Positions 7,503-16,863 of a stretch of 64,000 nucleotides of DNA are shown here, one piece after another (position 1 is the stretch's first letter; each line of letters opens with the position of its first letter). The DNA is from Pseudomonas sp. 10-1B (GTDB lineage Bacteria > Pseudomonadota > Gammaproteobacteria > Pseudomonadales > Pseudomonadaceae), in the NCBI RefSeq assembly GCF_000935045.1, contig NZ_JYKS01000004.1, forward strand, positions 310,001 to 374,000, read 5' to 3'. A program made the translations under genes and the position numbers. The notes below the pieces were generated by a model. The model was not told where the DNA came from and searched no databases. It was given only the letters and a program-made list of their open reading frames with translations.

Positions 7503-10500
7503 ATGAGTACCCCGGTTTCTCTGGAAGACAAGTACGTACAACACAGTGGACATGTACTGCTCACGGGGATTCAGGCGCTGGTGCGCCTGCCCCTGATGCA
7601 GCGGCTACGCGATCGGGCCAACGGTCTGAATACCGCCGGGTTCATTTCCGGCTATCGCGGCTCGCCGCTAGGCGGCTTCGACCAGGCCCTATGGAAAGCA
7701 CGTGACTACCTCAAAGCACACCACACAGTGTTCCACCCTGGTATGAACGAAGACCTTGCCGCCACCTCGATCTGGGGTACGCAGCAGGTCAATTTGTTCG
7801 AAGGTGCCATGTATGATGGCGTCTTCGGCATGTGGTACGGCAAAGGCCCCGGCGTGGACCGTTGCGGTGATGTTTTCCGCCACGCGAACGCAGCTGGCAC
7901 ATCAAAATTTGGCGGTGTATTAGCCATCGCAGGCGATGACCATGGCGCCCGCTCCTCTTCCCTTCCCCACCAGACCGAGCACATTTTCAAGGCAGTGATG
8001 ATGCCGGTGTTGGCGCCCTCCGGCGTACAGGAATACCTCGACTACGGCATGCATGGTTGGGCCATGTCGCGCTACTCAGGCTGCTGGGTCGCCCTCAAGG
8101 CTGTGGCCGACACGGTTGAAAGCGCGGCGGTCGTCGATATCGACATTCACCGCGTACAACCTGTAATCCCGACCATAGCGTTGCCCGAAGGCGGTCTGAA
8201 CATCCGCTGGCCCGACCCACCCCTGGCCCAAGAACAGCGCCTGCTGGAGCATAAGCTGTATGCCGCCCTGGCGTATGCCCGTGCCAACCGCATCGATCGC
8301 ATCGTCATGGATTCGCCGAATGCCCGAATTGGCATTGTCACTTCTGGAAAGTCCTATCTCGACGTGTGCCAGGCCCTGAACATCCTCGGGATCGACGAGC
8401 CCCAGGCGCAGAAAATCGGTCTACGCCTGTACAAGGTCGGCATGGTCTGGCCGCTGGAAGCTGAAGGTGTACGCCAGTTCGCCGAAGGCCTGGAGGAGAT
8501 TGTGGTGGTGGAAGAAAAGCGCCACATGATCGAGTACCAACTCAAGGAAGAGCTCTACAACTGGCGTGAAGACGTACGTCCGCGCATCGTTGGAAAGTTC
8601 GACGACAAGGGTGAATGGAGCCTGCCGCACACCGATTGGCTGCTGCCGGCTATCAATGACCTGACGCCGGCGATGATCGCACGCGCCCTGGCCAAGCGAA
8701 TCCTGCGTCTGCACCCAGGCGGTTCGCTTCAAATGCGCCTAGCCCTATTGGAGGCACAACTGGCCTGCAAAGGCCAGTTCAGCAACCTGATGGAGCGCGT
8801 GCCGCACTACTGCTCTGGCTGTCCGCACAATACCTCGACCAAGGTGCCGAAAGGTAGCCGCGCGCTGGCCGGTATCGGCTGCCACTACATGGCCGCCTGG
8901 ATCTACCCGCAAACCCAAACCTTCAGCCAAATGGGTGGCGAAGGAGTAGCCTGGATCGGCCAAGCGCCCTTTACCACCACCCAACATGTCTTTGCCAACC
9001 TGGGTGACGGTACCTACTTCCACTCCGGCATTCTCGCCATTCGTGCCGCCATCGCGGCAAAGGCGCAGATCACCTACAAAATTCTCTACAACGATGCCGT
9101 GGCCATGACAGGCGGGCAGCCGGTGGACGGCAACCTGAGCGTGGCACAAATCAGCCGCCAACTGGCTGCAGAAGGCGTTCAGCGCCTGGTGGTGGTCAGT
9201 GACGATGTCGAGAAGTACAAAGGCATTCCTGATCTGGCCCAAGGTGTACCGGTAGTACGCCGCGACAAGATGGACGAGGTCCAGGAGCAATTGCGCCAGT
9301 TCCAGGGAGTGTCGGCAATCATCTATGACCAGACCTGCGCAGCGGAGAAGCGCAGGCGTCGCAAGCGCGGTAAGTTCCCCGACCCGGCACGTCGAGTGGT
9401 GATCAACGAAGCGGTATGTGAAGGCTGTGGCGACTGCAGCAGCAAGTCCAACTGCATGTCGGTGGTGGCGGTGGACACAGAGTACGGCCGCAAGCGCGAG
9501 ATCGACCAATCTTCGTGCAACAAGGACTTCACTTGCCTCAACGGCTTTTGCCCAAGCTTTGTCACCGTCGAAGGCGGAACGCTGCGCAAGCCACAGGCCC
9601 TGGCAGCCAAAGCCGACGATGAATGGGATCTGCCCGCTCCTTCGGTCGTCGCCCTCGAAGAGCCATACAGCATCCTGGTGACTGGTGTGGGCGGCACAGG
9701 TGTAGTAACCATCGGTGCCTTACTGGGCATGGCGGCGTTTATCGAGGGTAAGGGTACGCTCAACCTCGACATGGCTGGCATGGCACAAAAAGGCGGCGCC
9801 GTCTGGTCACACATTCGCATCGCTGCCCGCCAGGATCAGTTGTTCGCCCCGCGGATCGCCGAAGGTGAAGCAGCCTTGTTGTTGGGCTGCGATCTGGTTG
9901 TCAGTGCCAACACCGAAACGTTATCCAAGTTGCGCCAAGGTGTGACGCACGCCCTGGTCAACAGCGAGCAAAGCATTACCAGTGCGTTCGTGCGTACCTT
10001 TGCTCTGCAGGCGCAAAGCGGTGATCTGGCCAGCCACCCTGACCCGCAATTCCATACCCGAGGCATGTCAGTGCAAATAGCCGAAACCGTTGGCCCAGCG
10101 CGGGCGGACTTTGTCGACGCAAGCAGAATTGCCACGACGCTGATGGGCGATTCAATCGCTACAAATACCTTCATGCTGGGCTATGCCTACCAGAAAGGCT
10201 GGTTGCCGGTCGGCGAAGAGGCGCTGGAACAAGCCATCGAGTTGAATGGCACCGCGGTAGCCTTCAACCTGGCAGCCTTCGCCTGGGGCCGACGCAGTGC
10301 CCACGATTTGCCACGGGTACTGCGCATTGTCGAAGCCGGCAAAAAGCAAAGCGCCGACCGCATACTTTCGCAAAACCTGGAAGAAATGGTTAAGCGGCGC
10401 ATGGGCGTCCTGACGCAATATCAGAATAACGCCTATGCCCAACGTTACCGGCAACGCGTGGAGCAGTTCATGGAGGCCGAAACTCGGCTGCTGGGCCAGC

Positions 10501-11066
10501 CGGACGAGCTGTCCAAAAGCGTTGCCCGCCACTACTTCAAGGTCCTGGCGATCAAAGATGAATATGAGGTAGCCCGACTGTTCAGCAACGGCGACTTTCT
10601 GACAAACATCCAGTCAATGTTCGAAGGCAACTACCGCCTGCGGTTCCACTTGGCACCGCCGCTGCTCAACGACAACCGCATTAGCAAAGAGCCCAAAAAA
10701 CGCAGCTACGGGCCCTGGATGCTGCAAGGCTTCAAGCTGCTGGCCAAACTCAAGAGCCTACGCAACACCTGGCTCGACCCGTTCGGCCATACCCATGAGC
10801 GCAAGGTTGAGCGCGACTGGTTGCGTAACTATGAAAGTATTCTGGATGAAGTGCTGGCGGGCCTGCGCAGCGACAACCTGCAACTGGCCCGTGAGCTGCT
10901 GGAGCTGCCAAACAGCGTGCGCGGTTACGGGCCAGTAAAAGAGCGCTTTCTACATCATGCTCACCAGCGTCAAGCGCAGCTACTGGAGCAATGGCGTAAT
11001 GGCTCGACTGCACAGTTTCATGACGCCAGCCAAGCCACCGACAAGATTTCCATCATTCAACTCTAA
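7503..11066 (+). CDS. Indolepyruvate ferredoxin oxidoreductase family protein (fused alpha-beta type)
   Basis: 1187-aa fused 2-oxoacid:ferredoxin oxidoreductase. The N-terminal two thirds are IorA-like, with thiamine-diphosphate-type stretches (GIGCHYMAAWIYP, NLGDGTYFHSGILAIRAA). A cysteine-rich iron-sulfur segment follows near residues 634-650 (CEGCGDC...NC). The IorB/gamma domain starts near residue 725 (VTGVGGTGVVTIGALLG), with a C-terminal DUF6537-like part. Such enzymes oxidatively decarboxylate arylpyruvates or related 2-oxoacids to acyl-CoA, passing electrons to ferredoxin. The ATG at 7503 is chosen over 7497 because GGAGG at 7492-7496 is better spaced. It is followed after 12 bp by folE, suggesting an operon behind element 3. 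Exact substrate unknown. Confidence 0.9.
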   Translation: MSTPVSLEDKYVQHSGHVLLTGIQALVRLPLMQRLRDRANGLNTAGFISGYRGSPLGGFDQALWKARDYLKAHHTVFHPGMNEDLAATSIWGTQQVNLFEGAMYDGVFGMWYGKGPGVDRCGDVFRHANAAGTSKFGGVLAIAGDDHGARSSSLPHQTEHIFKAVMMPVLAPSGVQEYLDYGMHGWAMSRYSGCWVALKAVADTVESAAVVDIDIHRVQPVIPTIALPEGGLNIRWPDPPLAQEQRLLEHKLYAALAYARANRIDRIVMDSPNARIGIVTSGKSYLDVCQALNILGIDEPQAQKIGLRLYKVGMVWPLEAEGVRQFAEGLEEIVVVEEKRHMIEYQLKEELYNWREDVRPRIVGKFDDKGEWSLPHTDWLLPAINDLTPAMIARALAKRILRLHPGGSLQMRLALLEAQLACKGQFSNLMERVPHYCSGCPHNTSTKVPKGSRALAGIGCHYMAAWIYPQTQTFSQMGGEGVAWIGQAPFTTTQHVFANLGDGTYFHSGILAIRAAIAAKAQITYKILYNDAVAMTGGQPVDGNLSVAQISRQLAAEGVQRLVVVSDDVEKYKGIPDLAQGVPVVRRDKMDEVQEQLRQFQGVSAIIYDQTCAAEKRRRRKRGKFPDPARRVVINEAVCEGCGDCSSKSNCMSVVAVDTEYGRKREIDQSSCNKDFTCLNGFCPSFVTVEGGTLRKPQALAAKADDEWDLPAPSVVALEEPYSILVTGVGGTGVVTIGALLGMAAFIEGKGTLNLDMAGMAQKGGAVWSHIRIAARQDQLFAPRIAEGEAALLLGCDLVVSANTETLSKLRQGVTHALVNSEQSITSAFVRTFALQAQSGDLASHPDPQFHTRGMSVQIAETVGPARADFVDASRIATTLMGDSIATNTFMLGYAYQKGWLPVGEEALEQAIELNGTAVAFNLAAFAWGRRSAHDLPRVLRIVEAGKKQSADRILSQNLEEMVKRRMGVLTQYQNNAYAQRYRQRVEQFMEAETRLLGQPDELSKSVARHYFKVLAIKDEYEVARLFSNGDFLTNIQSMFEGNYRLRFHLAPPLLNDNRISKEPKKRSYGPWMLQGFKLLAKLKSLRNTWLDPFGHTHERKVERDWLRNYESILDEVLAGLRSDNLQLARELLELPNSVRGYGPVKERFLHHAHQRQAQLLEQWRNGSTAQFHDASQATDKISIIQL

Positions 11067-11078
11067 ACAGGGACAATC

Positions 11079-11642
11079 ATGAACGAGGAACTGACCCGAA
11101 ACTACCGCGAAATTCTGCAGGGCATCGGCGAAAACCCGCATCGCGAGGGCTTGTTGGACACGCCAACGCGCGCGGCGAAAGCCATGCAGTACCTGTGCCA
11201 TGGCTATCAGCAAAGCCTTGAGCAGATAGTCAACGGCGCACTGTTCGACTCGGACAACGACGAGATGGTCATCGTCCGTGATATCGAATTGTATTCGCTG
11301 TGCGAGCACCACCTGTTGCCGTTCATTGGCAAGGCGCACGTTGCCTATATCCCCACAGGCAAAGTGCTGGGGCTGTCGAAGGTGGCGCGTATCGTCGATA
11401 TGTTTGCTCGCAGACTGCAGATTCAGGAAAACCTGACCCGCCAGGTTGCCGAAGCGATCGCCGAAGTTACCCATGCCGCCGGTGTGGCGGTGGTGATCGA
11501 GGCGAAACATATGTGCATGATGATGCGTGGTGTGGAAAAGCAGAACTCGGTAATGAGCACTTCGGTCATGCTCGGATGCATGCGCGACTCGTACAACACT
11601 CGCCAAGAGTTCCTACAACTGATTCGTAGCAGTTCGCTCTGA
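11079..11642 (+). CDS. folE: GTP cyclohydrolase I
   Basis: 187-aa enzyme of the expected length that converts GTP to 7,8-dihydroneopterin triphosphate, the first step of tetrahydrofolate and pterin synthesis. The zinc ligands are Cys75 and His78 in [10 protein letters not shown] and Cys146 in [10 protein letters not shown]; the FolE signature around [18 protein letters not shown] is complete. Pseudomonas genomes often carry more than one folE. Its place directly behind a catabolic oxidoreductase suggests a dedicated pterin supply (for example for a pterin-dependent hydroxylase) rather than housekeeping folate, but no such hydroxylase is visible here. Confidence 0.95.
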   Translation: MNEELTRNYREILQGIGENPHREGLLDTPTRAAKAMQYLCHGYQQSLEQIVNGALFDSDNDEMVIVRDIELYSLCEHHLLPFIGKAHVAYIPTGKVLGLSKVARIVDMFARRLQIQENLTRQVAEAIAEVTHAAGVAVVIEAKHMCMMMRGVEKQNSVMSTSVMLGCMRDSYNTRQEFLQLIRSSSL

Positions 11643-11644
11643 CT

Positions 11645-11684
11645 GATTTTGTGGGGAGCGGCGCATGCCGCTCCTCACAAAATC
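11645..11684. terminator. Bidirectional terminator between folE and the chemoreceptor gene
   Basis: An 18-bp inverted repeat (GATTTTGTGGGGAGCGGC and its near-perfect complement) with loop GCAT, flanked by A and T tracts on both sides, lies between convergent genes. The stop codon of the minus-strand chemoreceptor gene sits in the right arm. Confidence 0.85.
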
Positions 11685-13335
11685 AGATTTCGAAGCGGAA
11701 GCGACTCACTGCCAGGCTCAGTTCATCCGAAAGCTCACGGAGTGATACTACCGCTCCGGACACTTGATGTGTAATCGCATCGCCTTCCCCAGCCATGCGG
11801 GCGATGTGCTCGATGTGCTCCGCGATCCCCCGCCCGCCCTCGCTTTGCACACTCACCGCATCAGCGATCTGGTCTACACCTCTAGTCGAGTCCCCAACTA
11901 GGTCCGCAGCTTGCTGCAAGGTGCTCTCCAGTTCACTCAGTAGCCTGCCACTGTCATCCAGCGCCACAGTGCCTGCACGCAGAGCGTTGCCAACCGCCTC
12001 GGACTGGCCTTCAAGGTTAACTGTCAACTCATTGATTGAATTGGCCGCTTGGGCCGAGCGTTGCGCTAACTGACGCACTTCATCTGCTACCACACTGAAA
12101 CCGCGCCCACTTTCACCTGCCCGCGCCGCTTCGATCGCCGCATTGAGCGCCAGCAAGTTGGTTTGCGCAGAGAGATCCTTGACCTGGGTGATACTGGCGG
12201 TAATCGCCGAGGTGCTTTCGACAAAAGCACCTACCGAGCCGCGAATGGCTAAGAATGCCAGGCGTACGCTGTCGATGTTTTCGAGTAGACGCGACAGCGC
12301 CAGGTGTCCATCCTGCGTGCCTCGCAAGCTAGCCTCGGCCGAACCTCGCAGGCTCTGGGCATGATTGGAGATGGCGGCAATACTGGCGCTCATATGCTCG
12401 ATGGTCATCGATACTACCCCAACCGCACCGGTCTGTGCCGAGGAGCTCTCGGCCACCTGCGCCGAGGCGCCTACCAACGTCTCAGCCGATGCACTGACCG
12501 AGGCGGCTACCGCGGCAACCTGACGCATCGCCTGCTGGAAACTGTCAATTAGCTCATTGAACGCCTGCGCAGTGTGAGCGATCTCGTCGCCACCGATCAC
12601 GCGCACTCGGTGCGTCAGATCACCGTCTCGCAACCTAATCGATGCCTGCTCGATTTCCCGGATGGGGCGCAAGATCTGCCCCCGTAACAAAAGACTGACC
12701 AGCAACGCCAGAGCACTGGCGGCCAGTGATATCACTACTAGCATCTTTGATACCTGACGCTGCAAAGCTTCGGCCTCGGCAAACGCGTCAGAGGTCAGTT
12801 GCGCCTGCAGCGCTAACAGGCGGTTGAATTGCGCTTGCAAGCCGTTGCTGTCAGCGCGCACCCGTCCCAACAACGAAGCAGCCTGAATCTGATCTTTCAA
12901 GGCAGTGCGCTGAAAATCGTCCAGTCCCTCGATCACTACAGCAGCCTGCTCCTGCACCGCCCGATAGAGTGCCTTTTCCTCGTCACCCAAGCGGGTCTCA
13001 CGGGCTGCATTGCCAAGGCCAGTGCGCATGTCGTCGACACTCGCCCGTATATCCTCGAAGTAAGATTCCAGTTCCTCCAGCTCGGTCTGCCCACCGGATT
13101 CAAGAATGCGTGCCCCCGTGGCATAGGCCCCAACCATCGCCGCCTGCAGAGCAGTCGCGGTTTCCAAGACCTGCCTATATTGCTGGAAGCGCAACTGTTG
13201 AATTTCTTCGATCACTGCCTGCTGCCTGGCCAGCCCGTGGTAGGCGACACCCGAGACAACCAATAATGCAAGTACGAACAAGATGGGCAGGACCAAAAGC
13301 TTGGCGCCAATGGAGAATTTCTGTGCAAAGAGCAT
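11683..13335 (-). CDS. Methyl-accepting chemotaxis protein
   Basis: 550-aa inner-membrane chemoreceptor. A first membrane segment near residues 9-29, a periplasmic helical domain of about 160 residues, and a second membrane segment near 193-215 are followed by HAMP ([20 protein letters not shown]) and the signalling domain with the conserved hairpin tip ([20 protein letters not shown]). The small helical-bundle periplasmic part looks like a four-helix or HBM-type sensor. The ATG at 13335 is preferred over an in-frame TTG two codons upstream. No CheR-binding C-terminal pentapeptide is present. It may sense the substrate of the neighbouring pathway; this is inference from position. Confidence 0.92.
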   Translation of the reverse strand: MLFAQKFSIGAKLLVLPILFVLALLVVSGVAYHGLARQQAVIEEIQQLRFQQYRQVLETATALQAAMVGAYATGARILESGGQTELEELESYFEDIRASVDDMRTGLGNAARETRLGDEEKALYRAVQEQAAVVIEGLDDFQRTALKDQIQAASLLGRVRADSNGLQAQFNRLLALQAQLTSDAFAEAEALQRQVSKMLVVISLAASALALLVSLLLRGQILRPIREIEQASIRLRDGDLTHRVRVIGGDEIAHTAQAFNELIDSFQQAMRQVAAVAASVSASAETLVGASAQVAESSSAQTGAVGVVSMTIEHMSASIAAISNHAQSLRGSAEASLRGTQDGHLALSRLLENIDSVRLAFLAIRGSVGAFVESTSAITASITQVKDLSAQTNLLALNAAIEAARAGESGRGFSVVADEVRQLAQRSAQAANSINELTVNLEGQSEAVGNALRAGTVALDDSGRLLSELESTLQQAADLVGDSTRGVDQIADAVSVQSEGGRGIAEHIEHIARMAGEGDAITHQVSGAVVSLRELSDELSLAVSRFRFEI

Positions 13336-13610
13336 GATCAAAGACCGTTCTTCTTGTTATGAGGAGCCTCTAGCTTAGTAAGTCTTCACGAGTAATTCTA
13401 TATTTGATATTAAATTCTCAATATAGAATAATATAGACTAGCCACTGTGCCTCTCGAATGGCCCAACCGCCACTTACCCAGTACAAAGATCATAAAATGC
13501 CCACTCACTTTATCGCGAGATGGGACAGACTCTGCGCCTTACCAATGCTCCACTGGTTTGTTCCTCTCACCTAGCTCTGCTCGGTTCATGGTTCCTTTTC
13601 CCGATTTTAA
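13336..13610. other. Intergenic region upstream of the chemoreceptor gene
   Basis: No gene recognised. It includes an AT-rich inverted repeat near 13399-13430 (CTATATT...AATATAG), probably part of the chemoreceptor promoter, then unremarkable sequence up to a TonB receptor remnant. Confidence 0.4.
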
Positions 13611-14516
13611 GCCCTCAAAGGCCGCCCTCAGATTGCCTTTATCAAAGACACTGGCTTTACTCTGCTCAATGCGTGTGCTCTGTCGGATAAATGGCTGCTC
13701 AACACCGGCGTACGTCTGGACTACTACAACACTCGGGTGCACCAGAGCGGCACGCAGAACCTGCAGAACATCGCCAACCTGTTCAGCTACCAGGTGGGCC
13801 TGGTGCACAAACCCATCGACAACCTAAGCCTCTATTCCTCGTACGGCACCTCGGCCAATCCGCCCGGCGCCAACGGTGGCACGGGGGGCGGCAACGACCA
13901 ACTAACCGCGGCCAATGACGACCTCTCACCCGAGCGCAGCCGCAATATCGAAGTGGGGGCCAAGTGGGATGTGCTAGACGGTCGCCTGTCGCTGACTTCG
14001 GCGATTTTCCAGACCGACAAGACCAACGCACGTGTCAGCGATGGCCTAGGCGGTATCGAGAACGCCGGTTCCCAGCGCGTACGCGGCGTGGAACTGGGTG
14101 TGGCCGGCGAGTTGACCCCGCAATGGCGTGTGTTCGGCGGCTACTCTTACCTCAATGCCGTTACCACCGATGCCGGCGATGCTAACGAATCGGCATCGGG
14201 CCTGCCAATGGTCATGGTACCCAAACACAATCTGACGCTCTGGACCTACTATGATGTGACGCCGAAATGGACGGTGGGCACCAGCGTGAAAGCTTCCAGC
14301 CTGATCTACGCGTCGGTCAGCGACACCACGCGTAAGTGGACACCAGGCTACGCCGAGGTCGATGCCATGGCGTCTTACAAATTCTCCAAGTCGCTGGACG
14401 TTCATCTGAAACTGAAGAACCTGTTCGACCTTCAGTACTTTGCCTCATCCTACCCAATCTATGCGACCTGGGCTGAAGGCCGCTCGGCCCAGATGACGCT
14501 GAACTTCCATTACTAA
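13611..14516 (+). pseudogene. TonB-dependent siderophore receptor, 3' fragment
   Basis: The frame is open from the codon after a TAA at 13608-13610 to a stop at 14516 and encodes about 300 residues of a C-terminal beta-barrel. It includes WLLNTGVRLDYYNTRVHQS, SLYSSYGTSANPPG, DLSPERSRNIEVGAKWDV and the final LKNLFDLQYFASSYPI...LNFHY with the C-terminal aromatic residue. This matches the Fiu/catecholate-type siderophore receptor family, which is normally about 700-800 residues, so the signal peptide, plug and first strands are missing. No start codon with a ribosome site is near the 5' edge of the homology. It is a truncated gene, probably cut by a rearrangement near the ICE border. Confidence 0.85.
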
Positions 14517-14899
14517 TTCCGAAGCAGACACAGCGTCGTACTCATAGGCTAGAGGCAAAGAGCGCAAGGCCTAGGTCTGGAGCTCCTGTCTTTAGCCGCG
14601 AGTATTTGGCACGACAGGTGCCATACAATGCACCGACCGATTTGAGCGACGATGTCTGGATCAGCGTGGCAACCTTGCCAGGGCAGCCACATTTAGTCAG
14701 ACAGACTCAGATTTAGGGACGAGAGAGCAGCGCCGAAACCTGTCGTGACCACCACTACCCTGCCGAACCAACTGATCAGAACATTGTCACCACCATTGGA
14801 TCTTAAACGGTCTTGTTGGAGTCAGGCTCACTAGACTGAGGCCAAGATCATTGCCCCCGCCAGCGAGTCTAGGACGAATTCAGCAGGAGGCTGTGCGTC
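14517..14899. other. Intergenic region at the probable chromosome/ICE transition
   Basis: 383 bp without a convincing gene. In PFGI-1/ICEclc-type elements the alpA-parA end lies near one attachment site, so an att site might be here or further left, but I see no tRNA gene or recognisable tRNA 3' end. GGAGG at 14887-14890 region serves the next gene. Confidence 0.4.
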
Positions 14900-15637
14900 A
14901 TGATCTCAATCAGAAGCTCTTACCACCCTATCGATGCCGCGATTCTCTGGTGTGACCTCGAAGATCACCAAGACGAGATTCTGCAGATAGACCTCTCTCA
15001 CCCCGGTAGTTTGCTCAAGCACTTTCCACAATGGCCTTTTCTCCACGCCTATGCCGAGCGCATCTACGATGCCATCGCCTGTGGTGAGTTACCTGCGACC
15101 TACCTAGGACGTCCGATCACTACAGACAGCCAAGCGGACCGCGTCTACTGGTCCATTCGCCATGTGGATCTTCGCCTTTGGTTTGTACGCAACTACCCGG
15201 CAGAGAAGCCCACATTCTTGTTTTCGCAAAATATCGATCATGCTGAATGCGTGAGCCTGAACGCTTATTTGGCACTGCAAGCGGAGCACGATGCAGCCTT
15301 ACGCAAGTTCGAAAATCTACGCCAAACACATTCGGCTGCCGTCGACGAGGTGACAGCTCTCGCTGCTCATAACAAAGAACTATCAGAGCGGCTTGACGCC
15401 CTCGGGATTCCCTCCGAAGCGTCTGCAGGTACGCAATGCATAATCGTCGGTGCACTGCTGGAGGTCACGCTGGGCAAATCGAAGGACGGCCGTGTGCAGT
15501 CAATCTACAGGTCCCAGAGTGCTCTAGTCGAAGAGATTACGCGCCGGTTCCCTGGTACTCCCGGCCTGAGCAAAAGTACCCTTGATCGGAGATTTGCCGA
15601 CGCGCGTCGGCATTTGGCCCAAGTCACACGGGGCTAA
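14900..15637 (+). CDS. Unknown protein with a C-terminal HTH-like segment; possible ICE regulator
   Basis: 245 aa. I do not recognise a named domain. The N-terminal half is acidic and Trp/His-rich (AILWCDLEDHQDEILQIDL); residues about 125-165 are helical and could form a short coiled coil. The C-terminus (GLSKSTLDRRFADARRHL) looks like the recognition part of a helix-turn-helix. AGGAGG stands before the ATG at 14900. A perfect terminator separates it from alpA. In ICEclc a protein of about this size, the bistability regulator BisR, is encoded next to alpA; the position suggests, but does not prove, an equivalent role. Confidence 0.6.
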   Translation: MISIRSSYHPIDAAILWCDLEDHQDEILQIDLSHPGSLLKHFPQWPFLHAYAERIYDAIACGELPATYLGRPITTDSQADRVYWSIRHVDLRLWFVRNYPAEKPTFLFSQNIDHAECVSLNAYLALQAEHDAALRKFENLRQTHSAAVDEVTALAAHNKELSERLDALGIPSEASAGTQCIIVGALLEVTLGKSKDGRVQSIYRSQSALVEEITRRFPGTPGLSKSTLDRRFADARRHLAQVTRG

Positions 15638-15642
15638 CGCTG

Positions 15643-15683
15643 CATTGTCAGGCAATGGTCGGCATTGCCTGACAATGTTTTTT
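15643..15683 (+). terminator. Rho-independent terminator
   Basis: Perfect 14-bp stem, CATTGTCAGGCAAT (15643-15656) with its complement at 15664-15677, a 7-nt loop and six T residues. It isolates the upstream gene from the alpA-parA-parB operon. Confidence 0.92.
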
Positions 15684-15750
15684 CTCTCCTGTCGACCTTC
15701 ACTGACTGTCACATCCCACTGCGCACCACATGGTGCTACGGAGTGACATC

Positions 15751-15966
15751 ATGCAACCGATCAGCCCTGCCCCTCTGCCTACCGACCGCCACATCATGCG
15801 TCGCGATGAGGTCGAACAGAAAACCGGTTTCAAGCGCTCGCACATCTACAACCTGATGAAGGCCGGCCAGTTCCCGCAATGCCGGAGGATCGGTACGCGT
15901 GCCGTCGGCTGGGATTCACTGGAGATCGAGAAGTGGGTCCAGGATCGTCTGGCGCTCAAGGAGTAG
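15751..15966 (+). CDS. alpA: AlpA-family transcriptional regulator
   Basis: 71-aa MerR-like HTH protein. MRRDEVEQKTGFKRSHIYNL at about residues 16-35 is the typical AlpA/phage excisionase-type HTH, followed by a beta wing (FPQCRRIGTRAVGWDSLEIE). The ATG at 15751 has GGAG 7 nt upstream; an in-frame ATG at 15730 has no ribosome site. It is the first gene of the alpA-parA-parB-DUF2857 operon, separated from parA by 4 bp. In ICEclc AlpA is part of the regulatory chain that turns on transfer competence, and the same gene order here supports a comparable role. Confidence 0.88.
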   Translation: MQPISPAPLPTDRHIMRRDEVEQKTGFKRSHIYNLMKAGQFPQCRRIGTRAVGWDSLEIEKWVQDRLALKE

Positions 15967-15970
15967 CGCC

Positions 15971-16849
15971 ATGCACGTTCTCTCGCTGATCTCGACCAAG
16001 GGCGGCGCGGGTAAGACCACGGTCGCCGCCAACTTGGGCGGAGTCCTTGCCGATGCGGGCTTTCGCGTATTGCTGCTGGACCTGGACAGCCAACCGACGC
16101 TGTCCAGCTACTACGCCTTGTGCGCACCCCGTGAGGCCGGCAGCTACGAGCTCATCGCCCAGGGTCTCACCGCGCCTGAGCAGGTCATCTCCACGACGGT
16201 CATTCAACATCTGGATCTGATCGTCTCCAACGACCGCGCCGGACACATCAACACCCTGCTCTTGCATGCCGCCGATGGCCGCCTGCGTTTACGCAACCTG
16301 CTGCCGGCCTTCCAGGATCAATACGATGTGCTCATTATTGATACTCAAGGGGCACGCAGCGTCGTGGTGGAGATGGTCATCCTCGCCTCCGATTGCGCCC
16401 TGTGCCCGGTCCCACCGGAAATGCTCGCCGCGCGCGAGCTGCGCCGTGGCACCCTGGGGCTGTTTGACGAATTGGAGCCCTACCGCTACCTGGGGGTGGC
16501 GTTGCCATCGGTGAAGCTGTTGCTCAACCAGGTCAACGCCAATCGCCGCGATACCCGCTTAATCATGCAGAGCCTGCAAGCGTCCTTTGAAGGCGATCCT
16601 CACGTCAGCGTGTGCGCCACGGTCATTCCCGACCGCGTGGCCTACCCCAATGCCGCCTCGCTGGGACTGCCTGTGCACCGGGTCGAGCCCACCCCGCCCC
16701 CCAGAAGCCGCAGCCCTTGTGCCGCGGAGGTGATGCGTGCCTTGGCAGTCGAATTGTTCCCGCAATGGGCCAAGCGGCTGGTCGGGGCCGGTCCGCAGAT
16801 GCCCAGCCAGCAGTCAGCAGTCGAATGCCGGCTGATCCGTCGTGGCTGA
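15971..16849 (+). CDS. parA: ParA/Soj-family ATPase of the ICE
   Basis: 292-aa partition-type ATPase. The deviant Walker A STKGGAGKTT is at residues 8-17 with both lysines (Lys10, Lys15); VLLLDLDSQPT is the A' motif and DVLIIDTQGA the Walker B region. The ATG at 15971 is 4 bp after the alpA stop. In PFGI-1/PAPI-1 type elements the homologue (Soj) is needed to keep the excised circular form; in ICEclc parA lies in the operon that also slows growth of transfer-competent cells. The sequence is consistent with either. Confidence 0.92.
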   Translation: MHVLSLISTKGGAGKTTVAANLGGVLADAGFRVLLLDLDSQPTLSSYYALCAPREAGSYELIAQGLTAPEQVISTTVIQHLDLIVSNDRAGHINTLLLHAADGRLRLRNLLPAFQDQYDVLIIDTQGARSVVVEMVILASDCALCPVPPEMLAARELRRGTLGLFDELEPYRYLGVALPSVKLLLNQVNANRRDTRLIMQSLQASFEGDPHVSVCATVIPDRVAYPNAASLGLPVHRVEPTPPPRSRSPCAAEVMRALAVELFPQWAKRLVGAGPQMPSQQSAVECRLIRRG

Positions 16850-16863
16850 TCGGAGGATGTGTG

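Noticed and set aside
8745..9509. 254-codon open frame on the minus strand
   Set aside because: Lies wholly inside the fused oxidoreductase gene on the other strand, is His/Val/Ala-rich as antisense frames of GC-rich genes are, and has no ribosome site or family.
14517..14899. tRNA gene or att site as ICE boundary
   Set aside because: I searched by eye for tRNA arms and a conserved tRNA 3' end and found none.
16612..16863. Possible separate small gene (shi-like) between parA and parB
   Set aside because: An in-frame extension of parB overlaps the parA end here, and ICEclc has a small gene at this place, but I see no ribosome site or recognisable protein, so I did not annotate it.
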